In this document: positions 8,339 through 17,141 of the stretch, piece by piece
How the letters are laid out: each line of letters begins with the position of its first letter
Numbering within the stretch: the stretch's first letter is position 1
Source: Mucilaginibacter robiniae
GTDB taxonomy: Bacteria > Bacteroidota > Bacteroidia > Sphingobacteriales > Sphingobacteriaceae
DNA length: 64,000 nucleotides
Reading direction: 5' to 3'
Assembly: GCF_012849215.1 (NCBI RefSeq)
Contig: NZ_CP051682.1
Span: forward strand, 3,100,001 to 3,164,000
Translations under genes and position numbers: made by a program
Notes under the pieces: generated by a model
Seen by the model: the letters and a program-made list of their open reading frames with translations, nothing else
What the model was told of the DNA's origin: nothing
The model's database searches: none

Positions 8339-8896
8339 ATGTCAAGAGTAGGAAAAGCCCCCATTACTATCCCTGCCGGCGTTACTATTGCTGTAAATGA
8401 TGGCAATGTAGTAACCGTAAAAGGCCCTAAAGGTCAATTAGAGCAGGTGGTAGACGGTGATATCACTGTATCACAAGAAGACGGCGTATTGACGCTGAGC
8501 CGTCCAACAGATCAAAAACGTCATAAAGCATTACATGGTTTGTACCGTGCATTAATCAACAACATGGTTACTGGTGTAACTACTGGTTACAAACTGGAAC
8601 AAGAGTTGGTTGGTGTAGGTTACCGTGCTACCAATACCGGTAATACGCTAGATTTAGTGTTGGGTTATTCTCACCACTATGTATTCGAGTTGCCAAATGA
8701 AATTAAAGTATCCACTACTGCTGAAAAAGGTAAAAACCCAACCATCATTCTAGAGTCAATCGACAAACAACTGATCGGCCAGGTTGCTGCCAAAATCCGT
8801 TCACTGCGTGCTCCAGAGCCTTACAAAGGTAAAGGTATCAAGTTTGTTGGCGAGGTATTAAGAAGAAAAGCAGGTAAATCAGCATCTAAAAAATAA
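8339..8896 (+). CDS. rplF: 50S ribosomal protein L6
   Basis: This 185-residue protein is uL6, located near the factor-binding site of the 50S subunit. [20 protein letters not shown] and the C-terminal [20 protein letters not shown] match the family. The frame is open from 8288, but ATG 8339 gives the conserved start and is preceded by AAGGAGG at 8321-8327, one of the few good Shine-Dalgarno matches in the operon. rplR begins five bases after its stop. Confidence 0.97.
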   Translation: MSRVGKAPITIPAGVTIAVNDGNVVTVKGPKGQLEQVVDGDITVSQEDGVLTLSRPTDQKRHKALHGLYRALINNMVTGVTTGYKLEQELVGVGYRATNTGNTLDLVLGYSHHYVFELPNEIKVSTTAEKGKNPTIILESIDKQLIGQVAAKIRSLRAPEPYKGKGIKFVGEVLRRKAGKSASKK

Positions 8897-8901
8897 TCGT
8901 C

Positions 8902-9252
8902 ATGACAGGTAAATTATCAAGAAGAGACAGAATTAAAAAAGGAATCAGAAAACGTATTTCAGGTTCTGCAGAACGTCCGCGCTTGTCAGTGTACAGAAGC
9001 AACAAAGGCATCTATGCACAAATTATTGACGATGTTGCTGGTAAAACTATCGTTTCAGCATCTTCAGCTTCAAAAGATTTTCAAGCTGAAGGTACTAAAG
9101 GCGAACAATCAGTAGCCGTTGGTAAACTGATTGCTGAAAAAGCAAAAGCTGCCGGTATCACTTCCGTAGTTTTTGACAGAAATGGATACTTGTATCATGG
9201 CCGTGTTAAACAACTGGCCGAAGGTGCACGTGAAGGTGGATTAAACTTTTAA
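8902..9252 (+). CDS. rplR: 50S ribosomal protein L18
   Basis: This 116-residue protein is uL18, which carries 5S rRNA into the 50S subunit. The pattern [20 protein letters not shown] followed by [18 protein letters not shown] and the end [20 protein letters not shown] are the family signatures. The length is standard. It sits between rplF and rpsE with gaps of 5 and 12 bases. Confidence 0.97.
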   Translation: MTGKLSRRDRIKKGIRKRISGSAERPRLSVYRSNKGIYAQIIDDVAGKTIVSASSASKDFQAEGTKGEQSVAVGKLIAEKAKAAGITSVVFDRNGYLYHGRVKQLAEGAREGGLNF

Positions 9253-9264
9253 CCGAAACAAGTA

Positions 9265-9783
9265 ATGTCAACATTAAATATAAAGAGAGTTAAAACCAGC
9301 GAGATTGAATTAAAAGATCGCTTGGTAAGCATACAACGTGTTGCCAAGGTAACCAAAGGTGGCCGTACTTTCAGCTTTTCAGCCATTGTTGTGGTTGGTG
9401 ATGAAAACGGTGTAGTAGGTTATGGCTTAGGCAAAGCAAAAGAGGTTACTGAAGCAATTGCTAAAGGTATCGATGATGCTAAAAAGAACCTGGTAAAAGT
9501 GCCTATCATCAATGGTACTGTACCTCATGAGCAAATTGGTAAATTTTCAGGTGGCTTCGTATTCATTAAGCCAGCCGCAAACGGTACTGGTGTAATTGCT
9601 GGTGGTGCGATGCGTGCCGTTCTGGAGTCAGCTGGTGTACATAACGTATTAGCTAAATCAAAAGGTTCATCAAACCCGCACAACGTGGTTAAAGCCACTG
9701 TAGCAGCATTAGCGCAATTGCGTGATGCTTATACCGTAGCTCAGCACCGTGGCGTTAATTTAGGTAAAGTATTTAACGGATAA
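9265..9783 (+). CDS. rpsE: 30S ribosomal protein S5
   Basis: This 172-residue protein is uS5, involved in mRNA unwinding and decoding accuracy. The conserved [20 protein letters not shown] and [20 protein letters not shown] and the section [19 protein letters not shown] identify it. rpmD follows after six bases. No unusual features were seen. Confidence 0.98.
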   Translation: MSTLNIKRVKTSEIELKDRLVSIQRVAKVTKGGRTFSFSAIVVVGDENGVVGYGLGKAKEVTEAIAKGIDDAKKNLVKVPIINGTVPHEQIGKFSGGFVFIKPAANGTGVIAGGAMRAVLESAGVHNVLAKSKGSSNPHNVVKATVAALAQLRDAYTVAQHRGVNLGKVFNG

Positions 9784-9789
9784 TCAGTC

Positions 9790-9969
9790 ATGGCGAAAAT
9801 CAAAATAACTCAGATTAAAAGCGTGATCGATAGAAGTGAGCGCCAGAAAAAAACCATTGAAGCTTTAGGTTTAAAGAAAATTAACCATAGCGTAGAAGTG
9901 GAAGCTAATGATGCTATCATCGGCATGATTAGAAAAGTTAATCATTTGGTAGCAGTAGAAAACATTTAA
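9790..9969 (+). CDS. rpmD: 50S ribosomal protein L30
   Basis: This 59-residue protein begins [20 protein letters not shown] and ends [14 protein letters not shown], the standard size and pattern of bacterial uL30, with the [11 protein letters not shown] core. It is short, so it is easily missed by length filters, but its position between rpsE and rplO (gaps of 6 and 4 bases) is canonical. uL30 is absent from some bacterial lineages; it is present here. Confidence 0.97.
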   Translation: MAKIKITQIKSVIDRSERQKKTIEALGLKKINHSVEVEANDAIIGMIRKVNHLVAVENI

Positions 9970-9973
9970 TGTT

Positions 9974-10420
9974 ATGAATTTAAGTAATCTTAAACCTGCA
10001 GAAGGTTCTACTAAAAATAGAAAAAGAATAGGCCGTGGTACTGGTTCAGGCCGTGGCGGAACTTCAACCCGTGGTCATAAAGGCGCTGGTTCACGTTCAG
10101 GTACAACTACAAAAGTTGGTTTCGAGGGAGGTCAGATGCCATTGCAACGTCGTTTGCCTAAAGTTGGCTTCAAAAACCCTAACCGTGTTGAATATGTAAG
10201 TATCAATTTAGATGCTTTACAGCAATTAGCTGATAAATATTCAGTTTCAACTATTAACTTTGAAACATTAAGAGAGCATGGCTTAGCTTCTAAAAACGAC
10301 TTAGTGAAAATTTTAGGTCGTGGTACAGTAAGCACTAAGCTGGATGTTCAGGCACATGCGTTTTCTGCTACTGCACAAAAAGCAATCGAAGCAGCCGGCG
10401 GTTCAATTGTAAAGTTGTAA
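9974..10420 (+). CDS. rplO: 50S ribosomal protein L15
   Basis: This 148-residue protein is uL15, a late-assembly component. The glycine- and arginine-rich N-terminus NRKRIGRGTGSGRGGTSTRG then HKGAGSRSG, and the motif GFEGGQMPLQRRLPKVGF, are diagnostic. It lies four bases after rpmD and six bases before secY, the usual arrangement in which secretion and ribosome genes share a message. Confidence 0.97.
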   Translation: MNLSNLKPAEGSTKNRKRIGRGTGSGRGGTSTRGHKGAGSRSGTTTKVGFEGGQMPLQRRLPKVGFKNPNRVEYVSINLDALQQLADKYSVSTINFETLREHGLASKNDLVKILGRGTVSTKLDVQAHAFSATAQKAIEAAGGSIVKL

Positions 10421-10426
10421 TTTTCG

Positions 10427-11785
10427 ATGAAAAATTTTTTCACCACATTATCCAATATTTGGAAAATTGAAGATTTAAGAGTGCGTATTATTAACACACT
10501 CTTATTTCTTTTAATATACCGTGTAGGTTCATACGTAATTTTACCGGGTGTTGATCCTGCTTCTTTGCAGCATTCACAAACTGCTAAAGAAGGTTTGCTA
10601 GGCTTATTAAATATGTTTGCCGGTGGTTCATTCGCCAGAGCTTCCATATTTGCCTTAGGTGTAATGCCATACATTTCTGCTTCCATCGTGGTGCAGTTAC
10701 TGGGTATTGCAGTGCCTTATTTTGCTAAGCTGCAAAAAGAAGGAGAAAGCGGCCGGAACAAATTAAACCAATGGACCCGCTACCTGACCATTGCTATTAC
10801 TGCTTTGCAGGCTATCGGTTATGTACGTTCTCAAATTGTACAATCAGCCATTAGCCCGGTTATGGGTCAGGGCCTGTTTACTATTACTTCGGTATTCGTA
10901 TTAACTGCCGGTACATTGTTTGTGATGTGGCTAGGTGAAAAAATTACTGATAAAGGTATTGGTAACGGTATCTCTCTGATTATTATGGTGGGTATTATTG
11001 CCCAACTACCTGCTGCTATTGTTGATGAGTTTAACTCTAAAGTAATAAGCCCGAATGGTGGTGGCCCATTATTGTTCATTGTAGAAATGGTTGCACTGAT
11101 TGCTGTAGTAATGTTTACTATACTAGTAGTACAGGGTACACGTAAAGTTGCTGTACAATATGCTAAACGTATTGTCGGTAATAAACAATATGGTGGCGTT
11201 CGTCAGTATATACCGTTAAAGGTAAATGCTGCAGGTGTAATGCCTATCATTTTTGCTCAGGCATTAATGTTCATCCCAACTACCATATCATCGTTCTTCC
11301 CGAGCGTTGCTTCGAATAGCGTGATGATTGCCTTATCAACCTATACTTCTTGGCAGCATAACTTATTGTTTGCAATCTTGATTATTCTGTTTACTTACTT
11401 CTATACGGCTATCACCGTTAACCCAAAACAGATGTCAGATGATATGAAACGTAATGGCGGTTTTATCCCTGGGGTAACGCCTGGCGATGCTACCAGCAAT
11501 TTTATTGATGATGTAATTTCGAAAATTACTTTGCCAGGTGCAATATTCTTGGCTATCATCGCTATTATACCGGCTATTGCCAATATGGTTCATATCAATA
11601 GCACTTTCGCCCGCTTTTTTGGTGGTACTTCCCTAATCATTCTGGTAGGTGTAGTGTTAGATACTTTGCAGCAAATTGAAAGCCACCTGTTAATGCGCCA
11701 TTATGATGGCTTAATGAAAACAGGCAGGGTAAAAGGCCGTACTACAGTTCCAACAGCTGCTGGTACCGTTCCTCCGGCTATTTAA
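10427..11785 (+). CDS. secY: Protein translocase subunit SecY
   Basis: This 452-residue protein is the channel-forming subunit of the SecYEG translocon in the inner membrane. Roughly ten hydrophobic helices can be traced, beginning with IINTLLFLLIYRVGSYVILP. The loop EKITDKGIGNGISLIIMVG and the later YAKRIVGNKQYGGVRQYIPL with KVNAAGVMPIIFA are conserved SecY segments. It lies in the usual place between rplO and map, with an eight-base gap to map. Confidence 0.97.
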   Translation: MKNFFTTLSNIWKIEDLRVRIINTLLFLLIYRVGSYVILPGVDPASLQHSQTAKEGLLGLLNMFAGGSFARASIFALGVMPYISASIVVQLLGIAVPYFAKLQKEGESGRNKLNQWTRYLTIAITALQAIGYVRSQIVQSAISPVMGQGLFTITSVFVLTAGTLFVMWLGEKITDKGIGNGISLIIMVGIIAQLPAAIVDEFNSKVISPNGGGPLLFIVEMVALIAVVMFTILVVQGTRKVAVQYAKRIVGNKQYGGVRQYIPLKVNAAGVMPIIFAQALMFIPTTISSFFPSVASNSVMIALSTYTSWQHNLLFAILIILFTYFYTAITVNPKQMSDDMKRNGGFIPGVTPGDATSNFIDDVISKITLPGAIFLAIIAIIPAIANMVHINSTFARFFGGTSLIILVGVVLDTLQQIESHLLMRHYDGLMKTGRVKGRTTVPTAAGTVPPAI

Positions 11786-11793
11786 GATCAGTA

Positions 11794-12585
11794 ATGGCAA
11801 AAATACATTATAAGACTGCCGAAGATATAGAACTCATCCGACAAAGTTCTTTACTGGTTTCTAAAACACTGGGCGAGGTAGCTAAGGTTATCAAGCCCGG
11901 TGTTAAAACCATCGAACTAAATAGGCTCGCCGAAACCTTCATTCGTGATCATGGTGGCGAGCCTGCTTTTTTAAATTATCACGGTTTCCCATTCTCACTT
12001 TGCATTTCCATGAACGATCAGGTAGTGCATGGCTTTCCAGGCTCACATGAGCTAAAGGAAGGTGATTTATTATCGGTAGATTGCGGCGTAATACTGAACA
12101 AATATTATGGCGATTCAGCATACACCTTTGGTGTAGGTGAAATGAGTGAAACTGCTAAAACCTTAATGCGGGTAACGCAAGAATGTTTAAAGCTGGGTGT
12201 AGCTAAAGCCATAACCGGTATGCGTGTGGGTGATGTAGGCTATGCTGTTCAGGAACATGCTGAGAAAAATGGGTTTGGTGTAGTAAAGGAACTGATTGGC
12301 CACGGTGTAGGCTTAAAGCTGCACGAAAAGCCAGATGTACCTAACTATGGTAAACGTGGCTCAGGCGTGAAACTGGAAGAGGGTATGGTGATCGCTATTG
12401 AACCTATGATTAACGCAGGTAAAGCTGGTGTTAAGTTCTGGAAAGATGGCTGGACCGTATCTACCGTTGATGGCCAACCATCTGCTCATTACGAGCACAC
12501 AGTGGCAGTTAGCAAGGGGCAACCTGATATTCTTTCTACGTTTTCGTATATAGAAGAAGTTTTAGAAAAAAATAACAATAGTTAA
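11794..12585 (+). CDS. map: Type I methionine aminopeptidase
   Basis: This 263-residue cytoplasmic metalloenzyme removes the initiator methionine from new proteins. The five metal ligands of the pita-bread fold can be seen: two aspartates in LLSVDCGVILNKYYGDSAYT, a histidine in LIGHGVGLKLHEKPDVP, and glutamates in EEGMVIAIEPM and AHYEHTVAV. The position after secY is standard. A 63-base gap with its own -7 element separates it from infA. Confidence 0.96.
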   Translation: MAKIHYKTAEDIELIRQSSLLVSKTLGEVAKVIKPGVKTIELNRLAETFIRDHGGEPAFLNYHGFPFSLCISMNDQVVHGFPGSHELKEGDLLSVDCGVILNKYYGDSAYTFGVGEMSETAKTLMRVTQECLKLGVAKAITGMRVGDVGYAVQEHAEKNGFGVVKELIGHGVGLKLHEKPDVPNYGKRGSGVKLEEGMVIAIEPMINAGKAGVKFWKDGWTVSTVDGQPSAHYEHTVAVSKGQPDILSTFSYIEEVLEKNNNS

Positions 12586-12596
12586 AATATTTTTTA

Positions 12597-12604
12597 TATT
12601 TTTG
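12597..12604 (+). promoter_or_regulatory. Candidate -7 element upstream of infA
   Basis: TATTTTTG fits TAnnTTTG and lies 45 bases before the infA ATG, within the map-infA gap. No clear -33 TTTG is present at the expected spacing, so only the -7 half is supported. It would start a message for infA, rpmJ and the alpha section. Confidence 0.5.
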
Positions 12605-12648
12605 CAACCCGATTTCGGTCGGTATAAACAAGTAATAATCAGTAAAAT

Positions 12649-12867
12649 ATGGCGAAACAATCCTCGATTGAACAAGACGGTACTATCAGAGAGGCATTAT
12701 CAAATGCTATGTTCAGGGTAGAACTGGAAAATGGTCATGAGATTATTGCACATATATCCGGCAAAATGCGTATGCACTATATCAAAATTTTGCCTGGCGA
12801 CCGGGTGAAATTAGAAATGAGCCCATACGATTTAACCAAAGGCAGAATAACCTACAGATATAAATAA
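12649..12867 (+). CDS. infA: Translation initiation factor IF-1
   Basis: This 72-residue OB-fold protein occupies the ribosomal A site during initiation. The sequence [20 protein letters not shown] followed by [20 protein letters not shown], and the end LSPYD-like motif (here [16 protein letters not shown]), match IF-1 throughout. It sits seven bases before rpmJ. A possible promoter lies upstream at 12597-12604. Confidence 0.98.
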   Translation: MAKQSSIEQDGTIREALSNAMFRVELENGHEIIAHISGKMRMHYIKILPGDRVKLEMSPYDLTKGRITYRYK

Positions 12868-12874
12868 CACAGAG

Positions 12875-12991
12875 ATGAAAGTTAGAGCATCCATCAAAAA
12901 ACGTAGTGCTGATTGCAAAATCATCCGCCGTAAGGGTAAACTTTACGTAATCAACAAAAAGAACCCTAAATACAAACAACGTCAGGGTTAA
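12875..12991 (+). CDS. rpmJ: 50S ribosomal protein L36
   Basis: This 38-residue protein reads [20 protein letters not shown] then [18 protein letters not shown], which is bacterial bL36. The zinc-binding CxxC...C...H set of classical L36 is missing: only Cys14 remains, with Ser11 in place of the first cysteine and no later Cys or His. It is therefore the zinc-free type, with a single leftover cysteine. It lies in the usual infA-rpmJ-rpsM order. Confidence 0.97.
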   Translation: MKVRASIKKRSADCKIIRRKGKLYVINKKNPKYKQRQG

Positions 12992-13003
12992 TTACAGATA
13001 TTG

Positions 13004-13040
13004 GAATGATTGTACAACGGTAGCCGCCGTTCGGTCATTC
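13004..13040 (+). promoter_or_regulatory. Stem-loop in the rpsM leader
   Basis: GAATGA (13004-13009) pairs with TCATTC (13035-13040) and inside it AACGG (13016-13020) pairs with CCGTT (13027-13031). It lies 22 bases before the rpsM start. In several bacterial groups, including proposed Bacteroidota motifs, S4 represses the rpsM-rpsK-rpsD section by binding such a leader. Whether this hairpin is that element is inference. Confidence 0.4.
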
Positions 13041-13062
13041 ACTTAAAACACAACTTACAAAT

Positions 13063-13440
13063 ATGGCACGTATTTCAGGTATTGATTTACCAAGAAACAA
13101 AAGAGGCGAGATTGGCCTTACCTACATTTATGGTATCGGTCGTTCTACTGCACAAAGCATTTTAGATCAGGCTGGTATTTCTTATGATACCAAAGTACAA
13201 GAATGGACCGATGAGCAATTAGCTGCTATACGCGGTATCATCAACGATCAAATTAAAGTTGAAGGTGCATTGCGTTCTGAAGTTCAATTGAACATCAAAC
13301 GTTTAATGGATATTGGTTGCTACCGTGGTACCCGTCACCGTAAAGGTTTACCATTACGTGGTCAGCGTACTAAAAACAACTCTCGTACCCGTAAAGGTAA
13401 ACGTAAAACAGTTGCTAACAAGAAAAAAGTAACTAAGTAA
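13063..13440 (+). CDS. rpsM: 30S ribosomal protein S13
   Basis: This 125-residue protein is uS13, which contacts the P-site tRNA and forms subunit bridges. [34 protein letters not shown] and the C-terminal [20 protein letters not shown] with RTRKGKRKT are diagnostic. It heads the alpha section and is followed by a 123-base spacer containing two inverted repeats before rpsK. Confidence 0.98.
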   Translation: MARISGIDLPRNKRGEIGLTYIYGIGRSTAQSILDQAGISYDTKVQEWTDEQLAAIRGIINDQIKVEGALRSEVQLNIKRLMDIGCYRGTRHRKGLPLRGQRTKNNSRTRKGKRKTVANKKKVTK

Positions 13441-13451
13441 TAAATCTTGAT

Positions 13452-13482
13452 TAATGCTATTGAACATCTTTCAATAGCGTTA
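13452..13482 (+). repeat. Intercistronic inverted repeat 1, rpsM/rpsK
   Basis: TAATGCTATTGAA (13452-13464) and TTCAATAGCGTTA (13470-13482) pair over 13 positions with one G-T wobble around a five-base loop. The sequence after the stem (ggaatatt) is not a T-tract, so this is not a standard terminator and rpsK would still be transcribed. Confidence 0.75.
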
Positions 13483-13504
13483 GGAATATTAAAATTATCA
13501 AATT

Positions 13505-13547
13505 GTTAATGGGTCCGGTTTATTCGCTAATCCAGTAATCCATTAAC
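13505..13547 (+). repeat. Intercistronic inverted repeat 2, rpsM/rpsK
   Basis: GTTAATGG (13505-13512) and CCATTAAC (13540-13547) are perfect 8-bp arms around a 27-base loop. The second arm ends 16 bases before the rpsK ATG, so the stem would sit beside the ribosome-binding region. Words such as GGGTCC and CCAGTAATCC recall the GTCC-rich repeats elsewhere in the window. Confidence 0.6.
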
Positions 13548-13563
13548 TTTATAATTAAACAAA

Positions 13564-13953
13564 ATGGCTAAAGCTAAAAAAGTAACCAAAAAGCGCCTTG
13601 TAGTGGTTGAGCCAGTTGGCCAAGCCCACATTAACGCTACTTTCAACAATATCATTGTTACCTTAACAAACACTACCGGTCAGGCTATCTCATGGTCATC
13701 AGCTGGTAAAATGGGTTTCAAAGGTTCAAAAAAGAATACTCCATATGCAGCTTCACAAGCAGCTGCTGATTGCGGTAAAGTAGCTTATGATTTAGGCTTA
13801 CGCAAAGTTGAAGTATTTGTAAAAGGCCCAGGTGCTGGTCGTGAGTCAGCTATCCGTACTTTACAAACTTCAGGTATTGAGGTAACTACTATTAAGGATA
13901 TTACCCCGCTTCCACACAACGGTTGCCGTCCTGCTAAAAGAAGAAGAGTTTAA
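13564..13953 (+). CDS. rpsK: 30S ribosomal protein S11
   Basis: This 129-residue protein is uS11, located on the 30S platform near the mRNA exit. The segments [40 protein letters not shown] and the end [18 protein letters not shown] are diagnostic, including the Asn-Gly site (HNG) that forms isoaspartate in other bacteria. rpsD follows after 65 bases. Confidence 0.98.
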   Translation: MAKAKKVTKKRLVVVEPVGQAHINATFNNIIVTLTNTTGQAISWSSAGKMGFKGSKKNTPYAASQAAADCGKVAYDLGLRKVEVFVKGPGAGRESAIRTLQTSGIEVTTIKDITPLPHNGCRPAKRRRV

Positions 13954-14018
13954 TTAATCGATTTTTTAAAGCTAAGATTCTGCAACTTCAGGTTGCATGA
14001 TACTTTAAAAACAATACA

Positions 14019-14627
14019 ATGGCTAGATATACAGGTCCTAAATCCAAAATTGCGCGTAAATTCCGCGAACCTATTTTTGGTCCAGATAAAGTTCTGGAAA
14101 GAAAAAATTATCCTCCAGGCATGCATGGCGTTTCTAAACGTCGCGGTAAACAATCAGAGTATGCCGTACAGCTGCAGGAAAAACAAAAAGTTAAATATAC
14201 TTACGGTGTATTAGAACGTCAGTTTGAAAACTTATTTCACCGTGCTTCATCACGTGAAGGTATTACCGGTACTAACTTGCTGCAATTATTAGAAGCTCGT
14301 TTAGACAATGCCGTTTACCGTTTAGGTATTGCACCTACCCGTTCAGGTGCCCGTCAGTTAGTAGGCCACAAACACATCACTGTAAATGGTGAAGTAGTAA
14401 ACATTGCTTCATACGCTTTGAAAGCTGGTGATGTTATTGCCGTACGCGAAAAATCAAAAACACTAGAAGCCATCACTAACTCAGTAGCTGGCCGCAAAGT
14501 GAACAAATATAGCTGGTTTGAGTGGGATGCTGCCAACCTGAGTGGCAAACTGCTAAACTATCCTAACCGCGATGAAATTCCTGAAAACATCAAGGAAAAC
14601 TTAATCGTCGAGTTATACTCTAAATAA
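14019..14627 (+). CDS. rpsD: 30S ribosomal protein S4
   Basis: This 202-residue protein is uS4, a primary 16S rRNA binder and frequent autoregulator of its operon. [20 protein letters not shown], the [16 protein letters not shown] region and the S4 RNA-binding domain [20 protein letters not shown] then [14 protein letters not shown] are clear. The N-terminal zinc cysteines of C+ type S4 are absent. It is followed by a 121-base spacer with an inverted repeat before rpoA. Confidence 0.98.
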   Translation: MARYTGPKSKIARKFREPIFGPDKVLERKNYPPGMHGVSKRRGKQSEYAVQLQEKQKVKYTYGVLERQFENLFHRASSREGITGTNLLQLLEARLDNAVYRLGIAPTRSGARQLVGHKHITVNGEVVNIASYALKAGDVIAVREKSKTLEAITNSVAGRKVNKYSWFEWDAANLSGKLLNYPNRDEIPENIKENLIVELYSK

Positions 14628-14640
14628 TATTTAGATTTGA

Positions 14641-14714
14641 GATATGAGATTAGCGATGTGAGACAGAGTGGGCAACCATTCCTGTCTCATGTTGTATATC
14701 TTACATCTCATATT
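14641..14714 (+). repeat. Intercistronic inverted repeat, rpsD/rpoA
   Basis: Outer arms GATATGAGAT (14641-14650) and ATCTCATATT (14705-14714) and inner arms GTGAGACAG (14658-14666) and CTGTCTCAT (14682-14690) pair with only G-T wobbles at the ends. It is built from repeats of a TGAGAT-like word, and the last bases of the window (TCTCATGTCTC at 63987-63997) show the same vocabulary. No T-tract follows, so it may act on message stability or relative expression of rpsD and rpoA. Confidence 0.75.
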
Positions 14715-14748
14715 TCATTTTGTAAACACATTAAAACAAAGCATATAA

Positions 14749-15741
14749 ATGGCAATTTTAGCATTTCAAAAACCTGATAAGGTTATCATGCAGAAGTCAA
14801 CTGACTTTGAAGGTACGTTTGAATTCCGTCCGTTAGAACCAGGCTTCGGTGTAACCATTGGTAATGCTTTACGTCGTATTTTACTTTCATCGCTAGAAGG
14901 CTATGCTGTTACTTCTGTTCGTATTTCAGGTGTAACTCATGAGTTTTCAACTGTTAAAGGCGTTGTGGAAGATGTTACTGAAATCATCCTGAACCTGAAA
15001 CAAATCAGGTTGAAAAAAACAGGTGAAACTGGTGACACAGAAAAAATCTTTGTAGTAATCAGTAATCAAAGCACATTCAAAGCTGGCGATATCACTAAGT
15101 TCTCTAACAACTTTACCGTATTAAATCCGGAGTTGCTGCTTTGTAACATGGATCCTTCAGTGAACTTGGAGGTAGAACTTACCGTGGGCAAAGGTCGTGG
15201 TTATATTCCAAGCGAAGAAAACAAAAACCCTGATGCTACTTTAGGTGTAATTGCAATTGACTCTATTTACACCCCGATTAAAAATGTTAAGTACACGATT
15301 GAAAACTACCGTGTAGAGCAAAAAACCGACTATGAAAAATTAGTACTGGATATTGCTACCGATGGTTCAATCCACCCGGAAGAAGCGTTAAAAGAAGCTG
15401 CTAAAATCTTAATTCAGCACTTCATGTTGTTCTCTGATGAAAACATGATGCTGGAAGCACAGGCTAAAGAAGAAACAAAAGAAGTTGATGAAGAAATTTT
15501 ACACATGCGTAAAATTCTGAAAACTGAACTGGTTGATCTTGATCTGTCTGTACGTGCATTGAATTGCTTAAAAGCAGCTGACATACGTAGCCTGGCTGAT
15601 CTGGTTTCTTATGATGTTGCCGATATGTTGAAATTCAGAAACTTCGGTAAGAAATCATTAACTGAAATCCAGGATCTGGTAAAATCAAAAGGTTTATCAT
15701 TCGGTATGAACCTGGCTAAATACAAATTAGACGAAGAATAA
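14749..15741 (+). CDS. rpoA: DNA-directed RNA polymerase subunit alpha
   Basis: This 330-residue protein is the assembly platform of RNA polymerase. The N-terminal domain (about 1-230) holds [20 protein letters not shown]; the C-terminal domain (about 255-320) holds [20 protein letters not shown] and [16 protein letters not shown], the helix-hairpin-helix region that contacts UP elements and activators. The flexible linker between the domains is glutamate-rich. rplQ follows after 80 bases. Confidence 0.98.
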   Translation: MAILAFQKPDKVIMQKSTDFEGTFEFRPLEPGFGVTIGNALRRILLSSLEGYAVTSVRISGVTHEFSTVKGVVEDVTEIILNLKQIRLKKTGETGDTEKIFVVISNQSTFKAGDITKFSNNFTVLNPELLLCNMDPSVNLEVELTVGKGRGYIPSEENKNPDATLGVIAIDSIYTPIKNVKYTIENYRVEQKTDYEKLVLDIATDGSIHPEEALKEAAKILIQHFMLFSDENMMLEAQAKEETKEVDEEILHMRKILKTELVDLDLSVRALNCLKAADIRSLADLVSYDVADMLKFRNFGKKSLTEIQDLVKSKGLSFGMNLAKYKLDEE

Positions 15742-15821
15742 TCATAAGCGAGCGCATAATTCCGAGGGCTTGACGGTAACGCCGCCCAACGGTATGCACG
15801 TGCCGCACAACAAAAACAAAA

Positions 15822-16385
15822 ATGAGACACGGTAAAAAACACAATCACTTAGGCCGTACCGACAGTCATCGTAAAGCGATGATGGGTAACATGGCTTCAT
15901 CGCTTATCCTGCACAAGCGTATTACTACAACATTGGCAAAAGCAAAAGCATTGCGTGTGTATGTTGAGCCTTTGGTAACTAAATCAAAAAACGATACTAC
16001 GCATTCTCGCCGTACCGTATTCAGCTATCTGCAAAACAAAGAAGCGGTAACTATCCTGTTCCGTGAAATAGCTGAAAAAGTAGCTAACCGCCCAGGTGGT
16101 TATACTCGTATCATTAAATTAGAAAACCGTTTGGGTGACAACGCTGAAATGGCCATGATTGAATTAGTGGATTACAATACTGTTTACGGTAAAGAAGCTG
16201 CTGCTGCAACTACAGCAACTCGTCGTTCACGTCGTCGTGGTGGTTCAGGCAAAGGTCAGGCTGCATCTGCTGCTACTGCCGAAGTTACTCCGGTTGATGA
16301 AACTGTAACTGCTGAACCAGAAGCTGCTACTGAAGTTCCTGAGGCACCAGCTCAAAATGAAGAAAACGCTGAAAAGGGCGAATAA
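15822..16385 (+). CDS. rplQ: 50S ribosomal protein L17 with acidic tail
   Basis: This 187-residue protein contains the bL17 domain in residues 1-125: [39 protein letters not shown] and [20 protein letters not shown]. The last ~60 residues form a low-complexity tail that starts basic (RRSRRRGG) and becomes Ala/Thr/Glu-rich; such tails are familiar in Bacteroidota L17. It closes the supercluster and is followed by a strong bidirectional terminator. Confidence 0.97.
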   Translation: MRHGKKHNHLGRTDSHRKAMMGNMASSLILHKRITTTLAKAKALRVYVEPLVTKSKNDTTHSRRTVFSYLQNKEAVTILFREIAEKVANRPGGYTRIIKLENRLGDNAEMAMIELVDYNTVYGKEAAAATTATRRSRRRGGSGKGQAASAATAEVTPVDETVTAEPEAATEVPEAPAQNEENAEKGE

Positions 16386-16402
16386 TCATTTTATCAGATA
16401 AT

Positions 16403-16438
16403 AAAAAAAGCCCTGTTTATTCAAACAGGGCTTTTTTT
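16403..16438. terminator. Bidirectional terminator, rplQ / acetyltransferase
   Basis: AAAAAAAGCCCTGTTT (16403-16418) pairs perfectly with AAACAGGGCTTTTTTT (16423-16438) over 16 bp with a four-base loop, and both sides end in a T-run. It terminates the rplQ message and the convergent acetyltransferase message. The acetyltransferase stop codon lies inside the loop and arm (16417-16419), so the right arm is also coding sequence. Confidence 0.93.
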
Positions 16439-16974
16439 GTTGTAGTATGTTGGCGCTTGCTTAGCTTAAAATAAGTTCGGCTATTTACTGTTTGCATTTT
16501 TCGAAAGCCCGCTTTCAGTAACACCTTTTGCGATGCATAGTTGCCAACTGCTGTATCGGCACCAATAGCTTTTAGTGTACTAAAGCTAAATCCCCATGTA
16601 CACAAGGTCAGTACAGCTTCGGTAGCATAACTTTTGCCCCAATGCTGTTGGTCTACCACATAGCCTATGCTGGTTTCACCATAATCATCTGGGTAACCGC
16701 CAAAGGCTATACCTCCAATTGCCGTATAATTATCTTTCAATACAATTTCCCAGTTAGTGTACCACTGGTATAGTTCAGGGTAAGCTAGTGTATTTGGCAA
16801 CCAGCAGTTTTGCATGGCCTCGCTCATTTCCTGTCTGAAATCTGGGTGAATAATCATGTCGGATACCTGCAAGCCCAATGATTTTTCAAACGCTGAACGG
16901 TTGTGATGGCATTGAAGCAACTGTTGATGGTTCAATGGGATTAGTTTTAATCGGCTGGATTCAATGAACAACAT
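16417..16974 (-). CDS. GNAT family N-acetyltransferase (RimJ/RimL type)
   Basis: This 185-residue protein starts with MLFIESSRLKLIPLNHQQLL, a pattern common to RimJ/RimL-like acetyltransferases. The acetyl-CoA region is visible as SIGYVVDQQHWGKSYATEAV around residues 103-122, then LKAIGADTAVGNYASQKVLL and KAGFRKM. The substrate cannot be told from sequence. Its last codons (KKALFE and stop) are encoded by the terminator hairpin shared with rplQ, so loss of the C-terminal residues and loss of termination are linked. Confidence 0.85.
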   Translation of the reverse strand: MLFIESSRLKLIPLNHQQLLQCHHNRSAFEKSLGLQVSDMIIHPDFRQEMSEAMQNCWLPNTLAYPELYQWYTNWEIVLKDNYTAIGGIAFGGYPDDYGETSIGYVVDQQHWGKSYATEAVLTLCTWGFSFSTLKAIGADTAVGNYASQKVLLKAGFRKMQTVNSRTYFKLSKRQHTTTKKALFE

Positions 16975-17141
16975 GAAGTATTGGATGGGTAGCTTTTGGC
17001 AATGGTGTTATCAATTTACTCTAATTAAGAATAGGATGTTGCTGTAAAAGTCTAACTTTTTATTTGCATACCCAGTATAAGATATTTTGCGGCCTCCCTT
17101 ATTATACAATCAACCGGATCTATCTACCTTATGTTGTTCAT

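Noticed and set aside
10348..10686. 112-codon minus-strand frame over rplO/secY
   Set aside because: It is antisense to two certain genes with no motif or promoter.
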